Shown here piece after piece: positions 32,399-40,486 of a stretch of 44,564 bases of DNA; position 1 is the first letter of the stretch, and each line of letters begins with the position of its first letter. The translations under genes were made by a program, and so were the position numbers. The notes under the pieces are model-generated. The model was not told where the DNA came from, did not search any database, and worked only from the letters and a program-made list of their open reading frames with translations. This DNA is from Coriobacteriales bacterium (GTDB lineage Bacteria; Actinomycetota; Coriobacteriia; Coriobacteriales; JAEZZM01): the NCBI GenBank assembly GCA_029983705.1, contig JASBYZ010000002.1, positions 1-44,564 on the forward strand, written 5' to 3'.

Positions 32399-33022
32399 AT
32401 GTCTAAGATTGAAATCAAGGATACAACAGGAAAGAAGGTTTCTGATAAAGACCTTTCTCCTGAAGTATTTGGTATAGAGCCAAATGTGCATGTAATGCAC
32501 CATGTGGTAAAAAGCCAAAATGCAATGTTACGTCAAGGAACCCACGCTACCAAGACTCGCGGAATGGTAAGCGGTGGTGGTAAGAAACCTTGGAGACAAA
32601 AGGGTACTGGTCGTGCTCGTCAAGGTTCTATCAGATCATCTCAATGGGTTGGCGGTGGTACCGTTTTTGGTCCATCACCAAGAAACTATGCATTTAGAGT
32701 TAATAAAAAGGTTGTTAAGCTCGCTATGCGTTCAGCTTTATCTGCAAAGGTAAATGACAATGAGCTTGTTATTGTTGACAAGTTTAGCTTTGATAAACCA
32801 TCTACCAAAGAGGCAGTTAAGGTTCTAAAGGCATTAGGTGTTGAAGGCAAGGTTTGCATTGTTATTGCTGAAGACGATCTAAACACCTATCTTTCATTTA
32901 GAAACATCCCTGGTGTCATCGTTATGAACACGCAGGAGGCAAACACCTACGACCTACTCGATAACACTTCTTTAGTTCTAACTGAAGAGGCTGCTAGTCG
33001 CCTAGAGGAGGTGCTTGCATAA
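32399..33022 (+). CDS. rplD: 50S ribosomal protein L4
   Basis: A 207-residue protein lining the exit tunnel, and in E. coli the repressor of its own S10 operon. The tunnel loop with RGMVSGGGKKPWRQKGTGRARQG is present. It starts from ATG after AAGGAG and overlaps rplW by one base. The regulatory role is inferred here only from E. coli and from the structured leader before rplC. Confidence 0.97.
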   Translation: MSKIEIKDTTGKKVSDKDLSPEVFGIEPNVHVMHHVVKSQNAMLRQGTHATKTRGMVSGGGKKPWRQKGTGRARQGSIRSSQWVGGGTVFGPSPRNYAFRVNKKVVKLAMRSALSAKVNDNELVIVDKFSFDKPSTKEAVKVLKALGVEGKVCIVIAEDDLNTYLSFRNIPGVIVMNTQEANTYDLLDNTSLVLTEEAASRLEEVLA

Positions 33023-33306
33023 TGCAAAGCGCACACGATGTAATTATTCGCCCAATTATTTCTGAGAAGTCTTTTGACTTAATGGAGCAAAATAAATATA
33101 CCTTTGAGGTTGCTAAGGGCGTATCTAAAGAAGAGATCAAGCAAGCTATCAAAGAATTGTTCGGAGTTGACGCAGTAAAAGTGAATACTATGTCAGTTTC
33201 CGGAAAACCAAAGCGTGTAAGATACCAAAAGGGTTATACTCGCTCATGGAAAAAAGCTATTGTTACCCTTGCTGAGGGCGACAGCATTGAGCTTTTTGGT
33301 AATTAA
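33022..33306 (+). CDS. rplW: 50S ribosomal protein L23
   Basis: A 94-residue protein at the tunnel exit, docking site for trigger factor and SRP. DVIIRPIISEKSFDLMEQNKYTFEV and the loop GKPKRVRYQKGYT are typical. It starts within the rplD stop (TAATG) with GAGGAG upstream. A terminator-like hairpin follows 18 bases after its stop. Confidence 0.96.
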   Translation: MQSAHDVIIRPIISEKSFDLMEQNKYTFEVAKGVSKEEIKQAIKELFGVDAVKVNTMSVSGKPKRVRYQKGYTRSWKKAIVTLAEGDSIELFGN

Positions 33307-33324
33307 TTAGTTCTTATAAGGTGA

Positions 33325-33354
33325 TCCCGCTCAAAAACTGGGCGGGACATTTTT
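33325..33354 (+). terminator. Terminator-like hairpin inside the ribosomal operon
   Basis: TCCCGCTC (33325-33332) pairs with GGGCGGGA (33340-33347) including one G-U pair, then CATTTTTG. It looks like an intrinsic terminator or attenuator between rplW and rplB and would lower or regulate read-through. Confidence 0.65.
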
Positions 33355-33364
33355 GAGATATAAA

Positions 33365-33453
33365 TTTGCTTTCGGGTCAATATGGAGACACCCGGGGGCG
33401 TGGTAGTCCGGAGTAAGTGTGCAGTCCATTATCCTGAGTGCTACTTGCAATCG
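33365..33453 (+). promoter_or_regulatory. Leader of rplB, related to the rpsL leader
   Basis: Starting at TTTGCTTTC and ending at CAATCG, this gap holds in order GGG, CAA, ATATG, CACCCGG, CGTGG, GTGC, AGTCCAT and ATC, which align with the rpsL leader at 28075-28197. It lies directly after the terminator-like hairpin and before the rplB ribosome site GAAAGGATAA. Confidence 0.55.
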
Positions 33454-33470
33454 GATCAGAAAGGATAAAC

Positions 33471-34301
33471 ATGGGAGTTAAGCGCGTTAAGCCTACTTCT
33501 CCTGGTAGACGTTTTCAAACGGTTTCAGACTTTGCTGAGATCACTCGTACTACCCCTGAGAAGTCATTGCTTGAGGCACTGCCAAAGAAGGCAGGAAGAA
33601 ACAACAATGGTCGTATTACCACCCGTCATCAGGGAGGCGGCCACAAGCGTCAATACAGAGTTATTGACTTTAAGCGTAACAAAGATGGCGTACCAGCTAA
33701 GGTAGCCAGCATTGAGTACGATCCAAACCGCAGTGCTCGTATCGCCCTGTTGCACTATGCAGATGGTGAGAAGAGATACATCCTTCATCCTAAGGGTCTG
33801 AAGGTTGGAGACATGGTATCAAGCGGATCTGGTTCAGACATCAAGCCAGGTAATGCCCTTGAGTTAAAGGACATTCCTGTTGGTACTACTATCCATGCAG
33901 TAGAGTTCCATCCTGGAAAAGGTGCTGCAATTGCTCGTAGTGCTGGTACTTCAATCCAGCTTATGGGTAAAGAAGGTGGCTATGCAATCTTAAGAATGCC
34001 ATCTTCAGAAATGCGTCGTGTACTAGATACGTGCCGTGCAACCGTTGGTGAAGTTGGAAATGCTGAGCATGCAAACATCACCTTAGGTAAGGCTGGACGC
34101 AGACGTTGGAAGGGCGTTAGACCTACCGTTAGAGGTACTGTTATGAACCCTGTTGACCACCCACACGGTGGTGGTGAGGGTAAGAACAAGACCGCAGGTC
34201 GTCACCCAGTTACCCCTTGGGGTGTTCCAACTAAGGGATACAGAACCCGTAACAAGAAGAAGGCATCAAACCGCCTCATTATCCGTCGTCGTAAGAAGTA
34301 A
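33471..34301 (+). CDS. rplB: 50S ribosomal protein L2
   Basis: A 276-residue protein close to the peptidyl transferase centre. The frame is open 33 bases further upstream, but ATG at 33471 follows AAAGGATAAAC and gives the normal start MGVKRVKPTSPGRR. The essential His region NPVDHPHGGGEGKNK is intact near the C-terminus. It begins the third block of the cluster. Confidence 0.98.
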   Translation: MGVKRVKPTSPGRRFQTVSDFAEITRTTPEKSLLEALPKKAGRNNNGRITTRHQGGGHKRQYRVIDFKRNKDGVPAKVASIEYDPNRSARIALLHYADGEKRYILHPKGLKVGDMVSSGSGSDIKPGNALELKDIPVGTTIHAVEFHPGKGAAIARSAGTSIQLMGKEGGYAILRMPSSEMRRVLDTCRATVGEVGNAEHANITLGKAGRRRWKGVRPTVRGTVMNPVDHPHGGGEGKNKTAGRHPVTPWGVPTKGYRTRNKKKASNRLIIRRRKK

Positions 34302-34338
34302 GCAAGCGGCTTACCCGAGTTTTTAGGAGATAAACTTA

Positions 34339-34608
34339 ATGAGCAGAAGTCTCAAAAAAGGGCCTTATGTTGAAACCCGCCTCCTCTCGCGTATCACCGC
34401 GATGAATGAGGCCAATGAGAAAAAGGTCGTAAAAACCTGGTCACGTTCTTCAACTATCTTCCCTGAGATGGTAGGACATACTATCGCAGTTCATGATGGT
34501 AGAAAGCACGTTCCTGTTTATATTACAGAGTCTATGGTAGGTCATAAACTTGGTGAGTTCTCACCATCACATACCTTCCGTGGCCACGCTGCTGATAAGA
34601 AGAAGTAA
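34339..34608 (+). CDS. rpsS: 30S ribosomal protein S19
   Basis: An 89-residue protein of the 30S head. It starts MSRSLKKGPYVE and ends with LGEFSPSHTFRGH, both conserved. TTTTAGGAGA lies just upstream. It has the normal size. Confidence 0.97.
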   Translation: MSRSLKKGPYVETRLLSRITAMNEANEKKVVKTWSRSSTIFPEMVGHTIAVHDGRKHVPVYITESMVGHKLGEFSPSHTFRGHAADKKK

Positions 34609-34624
34609 GAGGGGCTAGGTATAT

Positions 34625-34966
34625 ATGCAATTTAAAGCAGTTGCACGTTACGTACGTGTATCCCCAAGAAAAGCTCGCCTCGTTATTGATGCTATTCGCG
34701 GCAAATCAGTTATTGATGCTCGCGACATCCTTCTTTTTAACGAGCGTGCTATTTCTGAGGTAGTAACTAAAGTATTAAATTCAGCTGCCGCAAACGCTGA
34801 GTCACTTGAGGGCATTCGTGCTGAAGACTTAGTTGTAAACGCAGCTTATGTTGATGAAGGTCCAACTCTTAAAAGAATTAGACCACGCGCTAAGGGTTCT
34901 GCTTCAAGAATCAACAAGCGCACTTCACACATTACGGTTGTTGTAGCACCACGAAAGGAGGCGTAA
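34625..34966 (+). CDS. rplV: 50S ribosomal protein L22
   Basis: A 113-residue protein with a beta-hairpin that reaches into the exit tunnel and lines the macrolide site. AVARYVRVSPRKARLVIDAIRG and RIRPRAKGSASRINKRTSHI are typical. GAGGGGC lies before the ATG. I see no deletion in the hairpin. Confidence 0.97.
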   Translation: MQFKAVARYVRVSPRKARLVIDAIRGKSVIDARDILLFNERAISEVVTKVLNSAAANAESLEGIRAEDLVVNAAYVDEGPTLKRIRPRAKGSASRINKRTSHITVVVAPRKEA

Positions 34967-34973
34967 GAATCAC

Positions 34974-35675
34974 ATGGGACAAAAAGTAATTCCTACAGGT
35001 TTTCGCCTTGGTGTAACTGAGGAGTGGCGTTCACAGTGGTTTGCTGGTAAAGGCTACGCTGAAAACCTTAAAAACGACCTTGAGATTCGCAAGTATTTAG
35101 AAAAGCGCCTAAACCGTGCTGCTCTTTCACAAGTGTTAATTGAGCGTGCTGGCGATAAGATCAAGGTTATTATTCAAACTGCACGCCCAGGTATTGTTAT
35201 TGGTAAGAAGGGTTCAGAAATTGAACTCATCAGAAAAGATCTTGAGAAGATTGCCGGTAGCAAGGTAAACACTGAGGTTGTTGAAGTTAAGCGCCCTGAG
35301 CTTGATGCTCGTCTAGTAGCACAAAGCATTGCAGAGCAGCTTGAGGGCCGTGTAGCTTTTAGACGCGCTATGAGAAAAGCAGTTCAGTCTGCTATGAAAT
35401 CAGGCGCAAAAGGTATCAAGATTGAGTGCTCAGGACGTCTTGGCGGCGCTGAGATGAGCCGTCGCGAATGGTACCGTGAAGGCCGCGTGCCTCTACACAC
35501 CCTTCGTGCAAAGATTGATTACGGCAAGTCAACCGCATACACCCAAATGGGTTCATGTGGTGTAAAGGTATGGATTTACTTAGGTGAAGTTCTACCTGGC
35601 CAAAAGATTAAGAACCCAGCACTTGAAGGTTCTTCTCGTCCAGGTAACAGACGTCGCAAGGGAGGACATAAATAA
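34974..35675 (+). CDS. rpsC: 30S ribosomal protein S3
   Basis: A 233-residue KH-domain protein at the mRNA entry. MGQKVIPTGFRLGVTEEWRSQWF and the GKKGSEIE motif of the KH domain are present. The C-terminal RPGNRRRKGGHK tail is normal. The stop overlaps rplP by one base. Confidence 0.98.
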   Translation: MGQKVIPTGFRLGVTEEWRSQWFAGKGYAENLKNDLEIRKYLEKRLNRAALSQVLIERAGDKIKVIIQTARPGIVIGKKGSEIELIRKDLEKIAGSKVNTEVVEVKRPELDARLVAQSIAEQLEGRVAFRRAMRKAVQSAMKSGAKGIKIECSGRLGGAEMSRREWYREGRVPLHTLRAKIDYGKSTAYTQMGSCGVKVWIYLGEVLPGQKIKNPALEGSSRPGNRRRKGGHK

Positions 35676-36112
35676 TGTTAATGCCTAAGCGCGTAAAGTA
35701 TAGAAAAGTACAACGTGGCTCAATGAAGGGCCGCGCTAAAGGTGGAACTAAGCTTAACTTTGGAGAGTACGGTCTTCAGGCTCAAGAGGCTCGTTGGGTA
35801 ACCAACCGTCAAATTGAGGCTGCACGTATTGCTATGACCAGAAAGATGCGTCGTGGTGGTAACGTTTGGATCTCAATCTTCCCAGATAAGCCAATCACCA
35901 AAAAGCCAGCAGAAACCCGCATGGGTTCTGGTAAAGGTAACCCAGAAGAGTGGGTAGCAGTTGTGAAACCAGGAAGAATCATGTTTGAAATTTCTGGCGT
36001 TTCTGAAGAGCTTGCACGTGAGGCTCTCAGACTTGCTGCTAATAAGCTTCCACTAAAGGTTAAGTTTGTTACCCGCGAGTCCTTAGGACAAACTGATAAG
36101 GATGATGAGTAA
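35675..36112 (+). CDS. rplP: 50S ribosomal protein L16
   Basis: A 145-residue protein beside the A-site tRNA. The first ATG (35675) is chosen because GGAGG lies 9 bases upstream, giving the usual MLMPKRVKYRKVQRG. RMGSGKGNPEEWVAVVKPG is the conserved loop. It overlaps both rpsC and rpmC by one base. Confidence 0.97.
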   Translation: MLMPKRVKYRKVQRGSMKGRAKGGTKLNFGEYGLQAQEARWVTNRQIEAARIAMTRKMRRGGNVWISIFPDKPITKKPAETRMGSGKGNPEEWVAVVKPGRIMFEISGVSEELAREALRLAANKLPLKVKFVTRESLGQTDKDDE

Positions 36113-36321
36113 TGAAGTCTTCAGAGATTCGCGAGCTTTCAAACGAAGAGCTTGCTAACAAGTTAAAAGAGGGCAGAGCTGAGTTATTTAACTTACGTTT
36201 TCAAATGGCAACCAGCCAACTTGATAATACTGCTCGTGTAAAGACCGTTAAAAAAGACATTGCACGCATCCAAACTGAGATTCGTGCACGTCAGATCAGC
36301 TCAAACAACGCTGTATCTTAA
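36112..36321 (+). CDS. rpmC: 50S ribosomal protein L29
   Basis: A 69-residue helical protein near the tunnel exit. It starts MKSSEIRELSNEELANKL, with LFNLRFQMATSQL in the middle, both typical. It is translationally coupled to rplP through a TAATG junction. Confidence 0.96.
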   Translation: MKSSEIRELSNEELANKLKEGRAELFNLRFQMATSQLDNTARVKTVKKDIARIQTEIRARQISSNNAVS

Positions 36322-36345
36322 AGTAGATAGTGGAGAAAAGTAAGT

Positions 36346-36609
36346 ATGAGTGATACACAACGTAACTTGCGCAAAGTCCGCCAAGGCGTGGTTGTCTCTA
36401 TATCTGGCGATAAGACTTGCGTTGTAGAGATTAGAGAAAGAAAGCGTCATCCAAAGTACGGAAAGATGATGACCACCACCAAGAAGTTCCATGCACACGA
36501 TGAGAACAATGAGACCGGTGTGGGCGATACCGTTCGCATCATGGAGACTCGTCCTCTCTCAAAGCTTAAGCGCTGGAGACTTCTTGAAATTGTCGAGCGT
36601 GCTAAGTAA
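36346..36609 (+). CDS. rpsQ: 30S ribosomal protein S17
   Basis: An 87-residue OB-fold 16S-binding protein. RNLRKVRQGVVVSISGDKTCVVEI and the RIMETRPLSKLKRWRLLEIVE end are conserved. GTGGAGAAAAG precedes ATG. It has the normal size. Confidence 0.97.
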   Translation: MSDTQRNLRKVRQGVVVSISGDKTCVVEIRERKRHPKYGKMMTTTKKFHAHDENNETGVGDTVRIMETRPLSKLKRWRLLEIVERAK

Positions 36610-36659
36610 GTTAGCGCCAGAAAGTTAGTAGATTTTAGAATTAACGGAGGAGAACAGAT

Positions 36660-37028
36660 ATGATACAAATGGAATCCGTTCTTAACGTTGCTGATAACTC
36701 TGGTGCTCGTAAGGTTAAATGCATCAAAGTTATTGGTGGTTCAAAGCGTCGCTATGCAGGCATTGGTGATGTAATCATCTGCGCTGTACGCGAAGCTGCA
36801 CCAAACGGCAACATTAAAAAAGGTGACGTAGTTCGCTGCGTTATTGTACGTACCAAAAAAGAGACACGCCGCAAAGATGGAAGCTATATCCGTTTTGATC
36901 AAAACGCTGCTGTAGTTATTGACGCAAACGGAGCTCCAAAGGGAACTCGTATTTTTGGTCCTGTAGCTCGTGAGCTCAGAGACAAAAAGTACATGAAGAT
37001 CGTTTCTTTGGCACCTGAGACTCTTTAA
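36660..37028 (+). CDS. rplN: 50S ribosomal protein L14
   Basis: A 122-residue subunit-interface protein. MIQMESVLNVADNSGARKVKCIKV and the end FGPVARELRDKKYMKIVSLAPE are standard. CGGAGGAG lies just upstream. A 50-base gap after rpsQ shows no strong structure. Confidence 0.97.
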   Translation: MIQMESVLNVADNSGARKVKCIKVIGGSKRRYAGIGDVIICAVREAAPNGNIKKGDVVRCVIVRTKKETRRKDGSYIRFDQNAAVVIDANGAPKGTRIFGPVARELRDKKYMKIVSLAPETL

Positions 37029-37047
37029 TATAGGAAGTAGGAGATTC

Positions 37048-37365
37048 ATGGCAAAGTTAAACGTAAAAAAAGGCGATAAGGTAAAGGTAATTTCTGGTAA
37101 GGACCTTGGTAAAGAGGGAACTGTACTCAGAGGTGTACCTGAGTCAAATCGCGTTGTTGTAGAAGGCGTTGCTGTTGCTAAAAAGGCTCAGCGCCCAACT
37201 CCAACCAACACCCGCGGTGGCATCATCGAAGTAGAGCAGCCAATTGACGCTTCAAACGTTCAATTAATCTGCCCTGAGTGCGATAAGCCAACTCGCGTTG
37301 GCCATAAGCTTAACGCTGATGGTAAAAAAGTAAGAGTTTGCAAGAAGTGCGGAGCTGAATTTTAA
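37048..37365 (+). CDS. rplX: 50S ribosomal protein L24, zinc-ribbon type
   Basis: A 105-residue KOW-domain assembly initiator. The KOW part reads KKGDKVKVISGKDLGKEG. The C-terminal half has four cysteines in CPEC (75-78) and CKKC (98-101), a zinc ribbon that E. coli L24 lacks. A GCTGAATT/AATTCAGC inverted repeat (37354-37371) straddles its stop codon. Confidence 0.96.
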   Translation: MAKLNVKKGDKVKVISGKDLGKEGTVLRGVPESNRVVVEGVAVAKKAQRPTPTNTRGGIIEVEQPIDASNVQLICPECDKPTRVGHKLNADGKKVRVCKKCGAEF

Positions 37366-37481
37366 TTCAGCCCCACTTTTGTAATATGGCCCCTTAGTGC
37401 TTGTATAAGTTACTAAGGGGGTCGAGGATTGGAAACCCTCAGACAGTAATCCACCGTACGTTATTTATTAAAGGAGAAAAG
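37354..37481 (+). promoter_or_regulatory. Hairpins between rplX and rplE
   Basis: The stop-codon dyad of rplX (37354-37371) is followed by a 9-bp stem CCCCTTAGT (37390-37398) with ACTAAGGGG (37412-37420) and a small GAGG/CCTC stem (37424-37440). The ribosome site of rplE, AAAGGAG, follows. It may be a leader controlling the spc genes or a processing site. Confidence 0.5.
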
Positions 37482-38024
37482 ATGGCACCTCGCCTAAAAG
37501 AAACTTACAAAAATGAAGTTATCAAAAAGCTTCAAGAGCAATTTGGTTACAAGAACATTAATGAAGTACCACGTTTTGAGAAAATAGTTGTAAACATGGG
37601 TGTTGGTGAAGCAGCTACTGACTCAAAGGCTATTGATGGCGCAGTTAATGATTTAAGAATCATCACTGGTCAGCAGCCAATGATTACCAGAGCTCGTAAG
37701 TCAATCGCTAGCTTTAAATTAAGAGCTGGTATGCCAATTGGCGCTAAAGTTACCCTTCGCGGCGATAGAATGTGGGAGTTTTTTGATCGTTTGATCTCAA
37801 CTGCTATCCCACGTATTCGTGATTTCCGTGGAATTTCACCAAAGTCTTTTGACGGACGTGGTAACTATTCAATGGGTGTAACTGATCAAGCAATCTTCCC
37901 TGAGATTGAATTTGACCAGGTAGACAAGGTACGTGGTATGGATATTACCTTCGTAACCACTGCTAAAACCGATGAGGAAGCAAAGGCTTTACTTGAAGCT
38001 TTTAATTTCCCATTTAAGGCATAA
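37482..38024 (+). CDS. rplE: 50S ribosomal protein L5
   Basis: A 180-residue 5S rRNA-binding protein. The frame is open from 37401, but ATG at 37482 follows AAAGGAGAAAAG and gives the normal start MAPRLKETYKNEV. VVNMGVGEA, PMITRARKSIASFKLR and GNYSMGVTDQAIFPEI are conserved. It leads the second half of the cluster after a structured gap. Confidence 0.97.
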   Translation: MAPRLKETYKNEVIKKLQEQFGYKNINEVPRFEKIVVNMGVGEAATDSKAIDGAVNDLRIITGQQPMITRARKSIASFKLRAGMPIGAKVTLRGDRMWEFFDRLISTAIPRIRDFRGISPKSFDGRGNYSMGVTDQAIFPEIEFDQVDKVRGMDITFVTTAKTDEEAKALLEAFNFPFKA

Positions 38025-38085
38025 ACCTGTAAAATAAAAACTTCCGGCGCCAATAATGGCGCTTTAGGAATTTTAAGGAGGAAGT

Positions 38086-38271
38086 GTGGCAAAGAAATCG
38101 ATGGTCGCCAAAAGCGATCGCGAAGCAAAATTCTCTACCAGAGAAAACAGCCGCTGCCAAAGATGCGGTCGTCCAAGAGCTGTTTATCGCAAGTTTGGAC
38201 TTTGTAGAGTATGTCTTCGTGAGTTAGCGCTTCGTGGCGAACTTCCAGGTGTCCGCAAGGCAAGCTGGTAG
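38086..38271 (+). CDS. rpsN: 30S ribosomal protein S14, zinc-binding type
   Basis: A 61-residue short form (type Z) with CQRC (24-27) and CRVC (40-43) binding zinc. It starts from GTG after AAGGAGG. Many bacteria hold a zinc-free copy elsewhere for zinc starvation; this window does not show one. A hairpin-rich gap follows. Confidence 0.97.
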   Translation: MAKKSMVAKSDREAKFSTRENSRCQRCGRPRAVYRKFGLCRVCLRELALRGELPGVRKASW

Positions 38272-38291
38272 GATACAAACTGGAAGACTTG

Positions 38292-38333
38292 TCTGTAAGG
38301 CATGTGCGTTATGGGCGCACGTGAACCGACAGA
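38292..38333 (+). promoter_or_regulatory. Two-part stem-loop before rpsH
   Basis: TCTGT (38292-38296) pairs with ACAGA (38329-38333) outside, and CATGTGCG (38301-38308) with CGCACGTG (38316-38323) inside, separated by an internal loop. In E. coli, S8 represses the spc operon by binding a 16S-like stem in the message. This element sits right before the S8 gene and may play the same part. Confidence 0.5.
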
Positions 38334-38365
38334 GAATTTTCATCTAAAGAACCATAGGAGGAAAA

Positions 38366-38767
38366 ATGAGCACAACTGATCCAATAGCGGATATGCTCAC
38401 GCGCATTAGAAATGCGAACACTACAAACAAAAAAGATGTTGCAATGCCTTCAAGTAAAAAGCTTGTAGAAATTGCACGCATCATGAAAGAAGAGGGTTAT
38501 ATCACAGAGTACTCAGTAGAGGACAAGGCTCCTCAAAATGAGCTTGTTATCACCCTTAAGTACGGTTCAAAGCGTAACGAGAAAATCATTCGTGGTATCC
38601 GCCGTATCTCTAAACCAGGTCTAAGAATTTACGCAGGTAAAGATGATTTACCACGCGTTTTAGGCGGCTTAGGTACTGCTATTATCTCTACCTCAAAAGG
38701 TATGATGGCTGATCGCGATGCTAGAACTGCTGGCGTTGGCGGAGAAGTTATCGCCTACATTTGGTAG
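38366..38767 (+). CDS. rpsH: 30S ribosomal protein S8
   Basis: A 133-residue 16S-binding protein and known translational repressor of spc genes in E. coli. It starts MSTTDPIADMLTRIRNAN and ends with GGEVIAYIW; STSKGMMADRDAR is the conserved RNA-binding loop. ATAGGAGG precedes the ATG. Confidence 0.97.
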   Translation: MSTTDPIADMLTRIRNANTTNKKDVAMPSSKKLVEIARIMKEEGYITEYSVEDKAPQNELVITLKYGSKRNEKIIRGIRRISKPGLRIYAGKDDLPRVLGGLGTAIISTSKGMMADRDARTAGVGGEVIAYIW

Positions 38768-38798
38768 TTAATCGGGACTTTGAGGAAAGGAGCAAACC

Positions 38799-39335
38799 GT
38801 GTCACGTATCGGTAAGCAACCAATTTCGGTCCCATCAGGGGTCGAGGTAAAAATCGACGGTAATACCGTAAACGTTAAAGGTTCAAAGGGCGAGTTAAGC
38901 CAAACCTTTAGCGATTCATTAAATATCAAACAAGAAGACGGAAGCATTGTTGTTGAAAGAAAAGACGACGAGCGTGAGACCCGTGCACTTCACGGTCTAA
39001 CCCGTTCTCTTATCCACAACATGGTAATTGGTGTTTCAGAGGGCTTTGAAAAGAAGCTTGAGCTTGTTGGTGTTGGTTACAGAGCACAACTTAAAGGTAA
39101 AGATTTAGATCTTTCTTTAGGTTACTCTCATCCAGTAGTTTTCAAGGCTCCAGAAGGCGTTGTATTTGAAGTTCCTTCTGCAACTCAAATCACCATTAAA
39201 GGAATTGACAAGCAGGTTGTAGGTCAACTTGCTGCCGAGATTAGAGAGATTCGCCCACCTGAGCCATATAAGGGCAAGGGTGTTCGCTATGAGGGTGAAT
39301 ACGTACGACGCAAGCTTGGTAAGGCTGCTAAGTAG
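38799..39335 (+). CDS. rplF: 50S ribosomal protein L6
   Basis: A 178-residue protein near the sarcin-ricin loop. It starts from GTG after AAAGGAG; SRIGKQPISVP and the end PPEPYKGKGVRYEGEYVRRKLGK are conserved. It has the normal length. Confidence 0.97.
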   Translation: MSRIGKQPISVPSGVEVKIDGNTVNVKGSKGELSQTFSDSLNIKQEDGSIVVERKDDERETRALHGLTRSLIHNMVIGVSEGFEKKLELVGVGYRAQLKGKDLDLSLGYSHPVVFKAPEGVVFEVPSATQITIKGIDKQVVGQLAAEIREIRPPEPYKGKGVRYEGEYVRRKLGKAAK

Positions 39336-39395
39336 TTTTTACAACACATCAATTAAGTACGGCATCCTGTTAGATGCCTGAATGAGGAGAATGTA

Positions 39396-39764
39396 ATGAA
39401 CAAGCTAAAAGCGAAAAGAGCGGGACTTAAACGTCGCCAAACTCGCGTTCGCTCTAAAATCAAGGGCACCGCTGAGCGCCCACGTTTGAGCGTAAGCCGC
39501 ACAAACGCACATATTTATGCTCAGCTCATCAACGATCTTGAAGGTACTGTTATTGCACAGGCTTCAACTCTTGATGCAGATGTAAAGTCGCAAATCGCTA
39601 ATGGTTCTAACAAAGAAGCTGCAAAGCTTGTTGGTGAAACCGTTGCAAAGCGTGGATTAGATAAAGGCGTTACTGAGGTTGTATTTGACCGCGGTGGCCG
39701 CATCTATCATGGTCGTGTTAAAGCATTAGCAGATGGCGCCCGTGACGCCGGTCTTAAGTTTTAA
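39396..39764 (+). CDS. rplR: 50S ribosomal protein L18
   Basis: A 122-residue 5S rRNA-binding protein. RRQTRVRSKIKGTAERPRLSV and the end VFDRGGRIYHGRVKALADGARDAGL are standard. GAGGAGA lies before ATG. Confidence 0.97.
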   Translation: MNKLKAKRAGLKRRQTRVRSKIKGTAERPRLSVSRTNAHIYAQLINDLEGTVIAQASTLDADVKSQIANGSNKEAAKLVGETVAKRGLDKGVTEVVFDRGGRIYHGRVKALADGARDAGLKF

Positions 39765-39776
39765 GAGGAGCTCTAA

Positions 39777-40298
39777 ATGGCAAGACATAATCAAAAAAAT
39801 GCTACCCCAGAGCTTCAGGAACGTGTTGTGTTCATCAATCGTGTTTCTAAGGTTGTTAAGGGTGGTCGTCGTTTCTCACTATCAGCACTCGTTGTTGTTG
39901 GTGACGGCAAAGGTAATGTAGGCGTAGGCATGGGCAAATCTAGCGAAGTACCTATGGCAATTCAAAAGGGTATTGAAGACGCTAAGAAAAACATGTTTGT
40001 TGTGCCTCTCACCGAAGAAGGTACCATTCCTCACGAAGTATTAGGTGAGTATGGTGCAGGTCGTGTACTTATTAAACCTGCTGTACCTGGTACTGGTGTT
40101 ATTGCTGGCGGTCCTATTCGTGCACTCTTTGAGCTTGCAGGAATCAAGGACGTTCTTTCAAAGTCTTTAGGTACTGATAATGCTCTTAACATTGTTAAGG
40201 CTGCAGCTGAAGGCTTAAAAGAGTTATCCAGCCCACAAGAAGTCGCTCAAAGACGCGGCATCACCGTTGGTGAGATGTTTGTTGGGAAGGATAAGTAA
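39777..40298 (+). CDS. rpsE: 30S ribosomal protein S5
   Basis: A 173-residue protein at the spectinomycin site. VFINRVSKVVKGGRRFSLSALVVVGDGKG is conserved with no deletion in the spectinomycin loop. AGAGGAG precedes ATG. The stop is followed after 2 bases by rpmD. Confidence 0.97.
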   Translation: MARHNQKNATPELQERVVFINRVSKVVKGGRRFSLSALVVVGDGKGNVGVGMGKSSEVPMAIQKGIEDAKKNMFVVPLTEEGTIPHEVLGEYGAGRVLIKPAVPGTGVIAGGPIRALFELAGIKDVLSKSLGTDNALNIVKAAAEGLKELSSPQEVAQRRGITVGEMFVGKDK

Positions 40299-40300
40299 TA

Positions 40301-40477
40301 ATGAAGCTTAAAATAACCCAAATTAAAAGCGGCATTGGTCGCAAAGAAGATCAAAAAAGAACTTTAAAGGCTCTTGGTCTTAAAGGCATCAACAGCTCAG
40401 TTGAGCAAGAGGATAGCCCAGCTATCAAAGGTATGCTCTTTAAAATTAAGCACCTTGTTGAAGTAGAAGAACTGTAA
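40301..40477 (+). CDS. rpmD: 50S ribosomal protein L30
   Basis: A 58-residue protein read from ATG at 40301 to TAA at 40475-40477. It begins MKLKITQIKSGIGRKEDQKR and continues TLKALGLKGINSSVEQED, as in known L30 proteins. It lies exactly between rpsE and rplO, its usual place. GGGAAGGATAAG supplies the ribosome site inside the end of rpsE. Confidence 0.96.
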   Translation: MKLKITQIKSGIGRKEDQKRTLKALGLKGINSSVEQEDSPAIKGMLFKIKHLVEVEEL

Positions 40478-40486
40478 GGAGTCATC

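Noticed and set aside
33438..33470. Longer N-terminus for L2
   Set aside because: L2 normally starts with MGVKR-like sequence at 33471, and the ribosome site GAAAGGATAA lies inside the extension.
37401..37481. Longer N-terminus for L5
   Set aside because: The extension translates the leader hairpins and has no family similarity; AAAGGAG stands right before ATG 37482.
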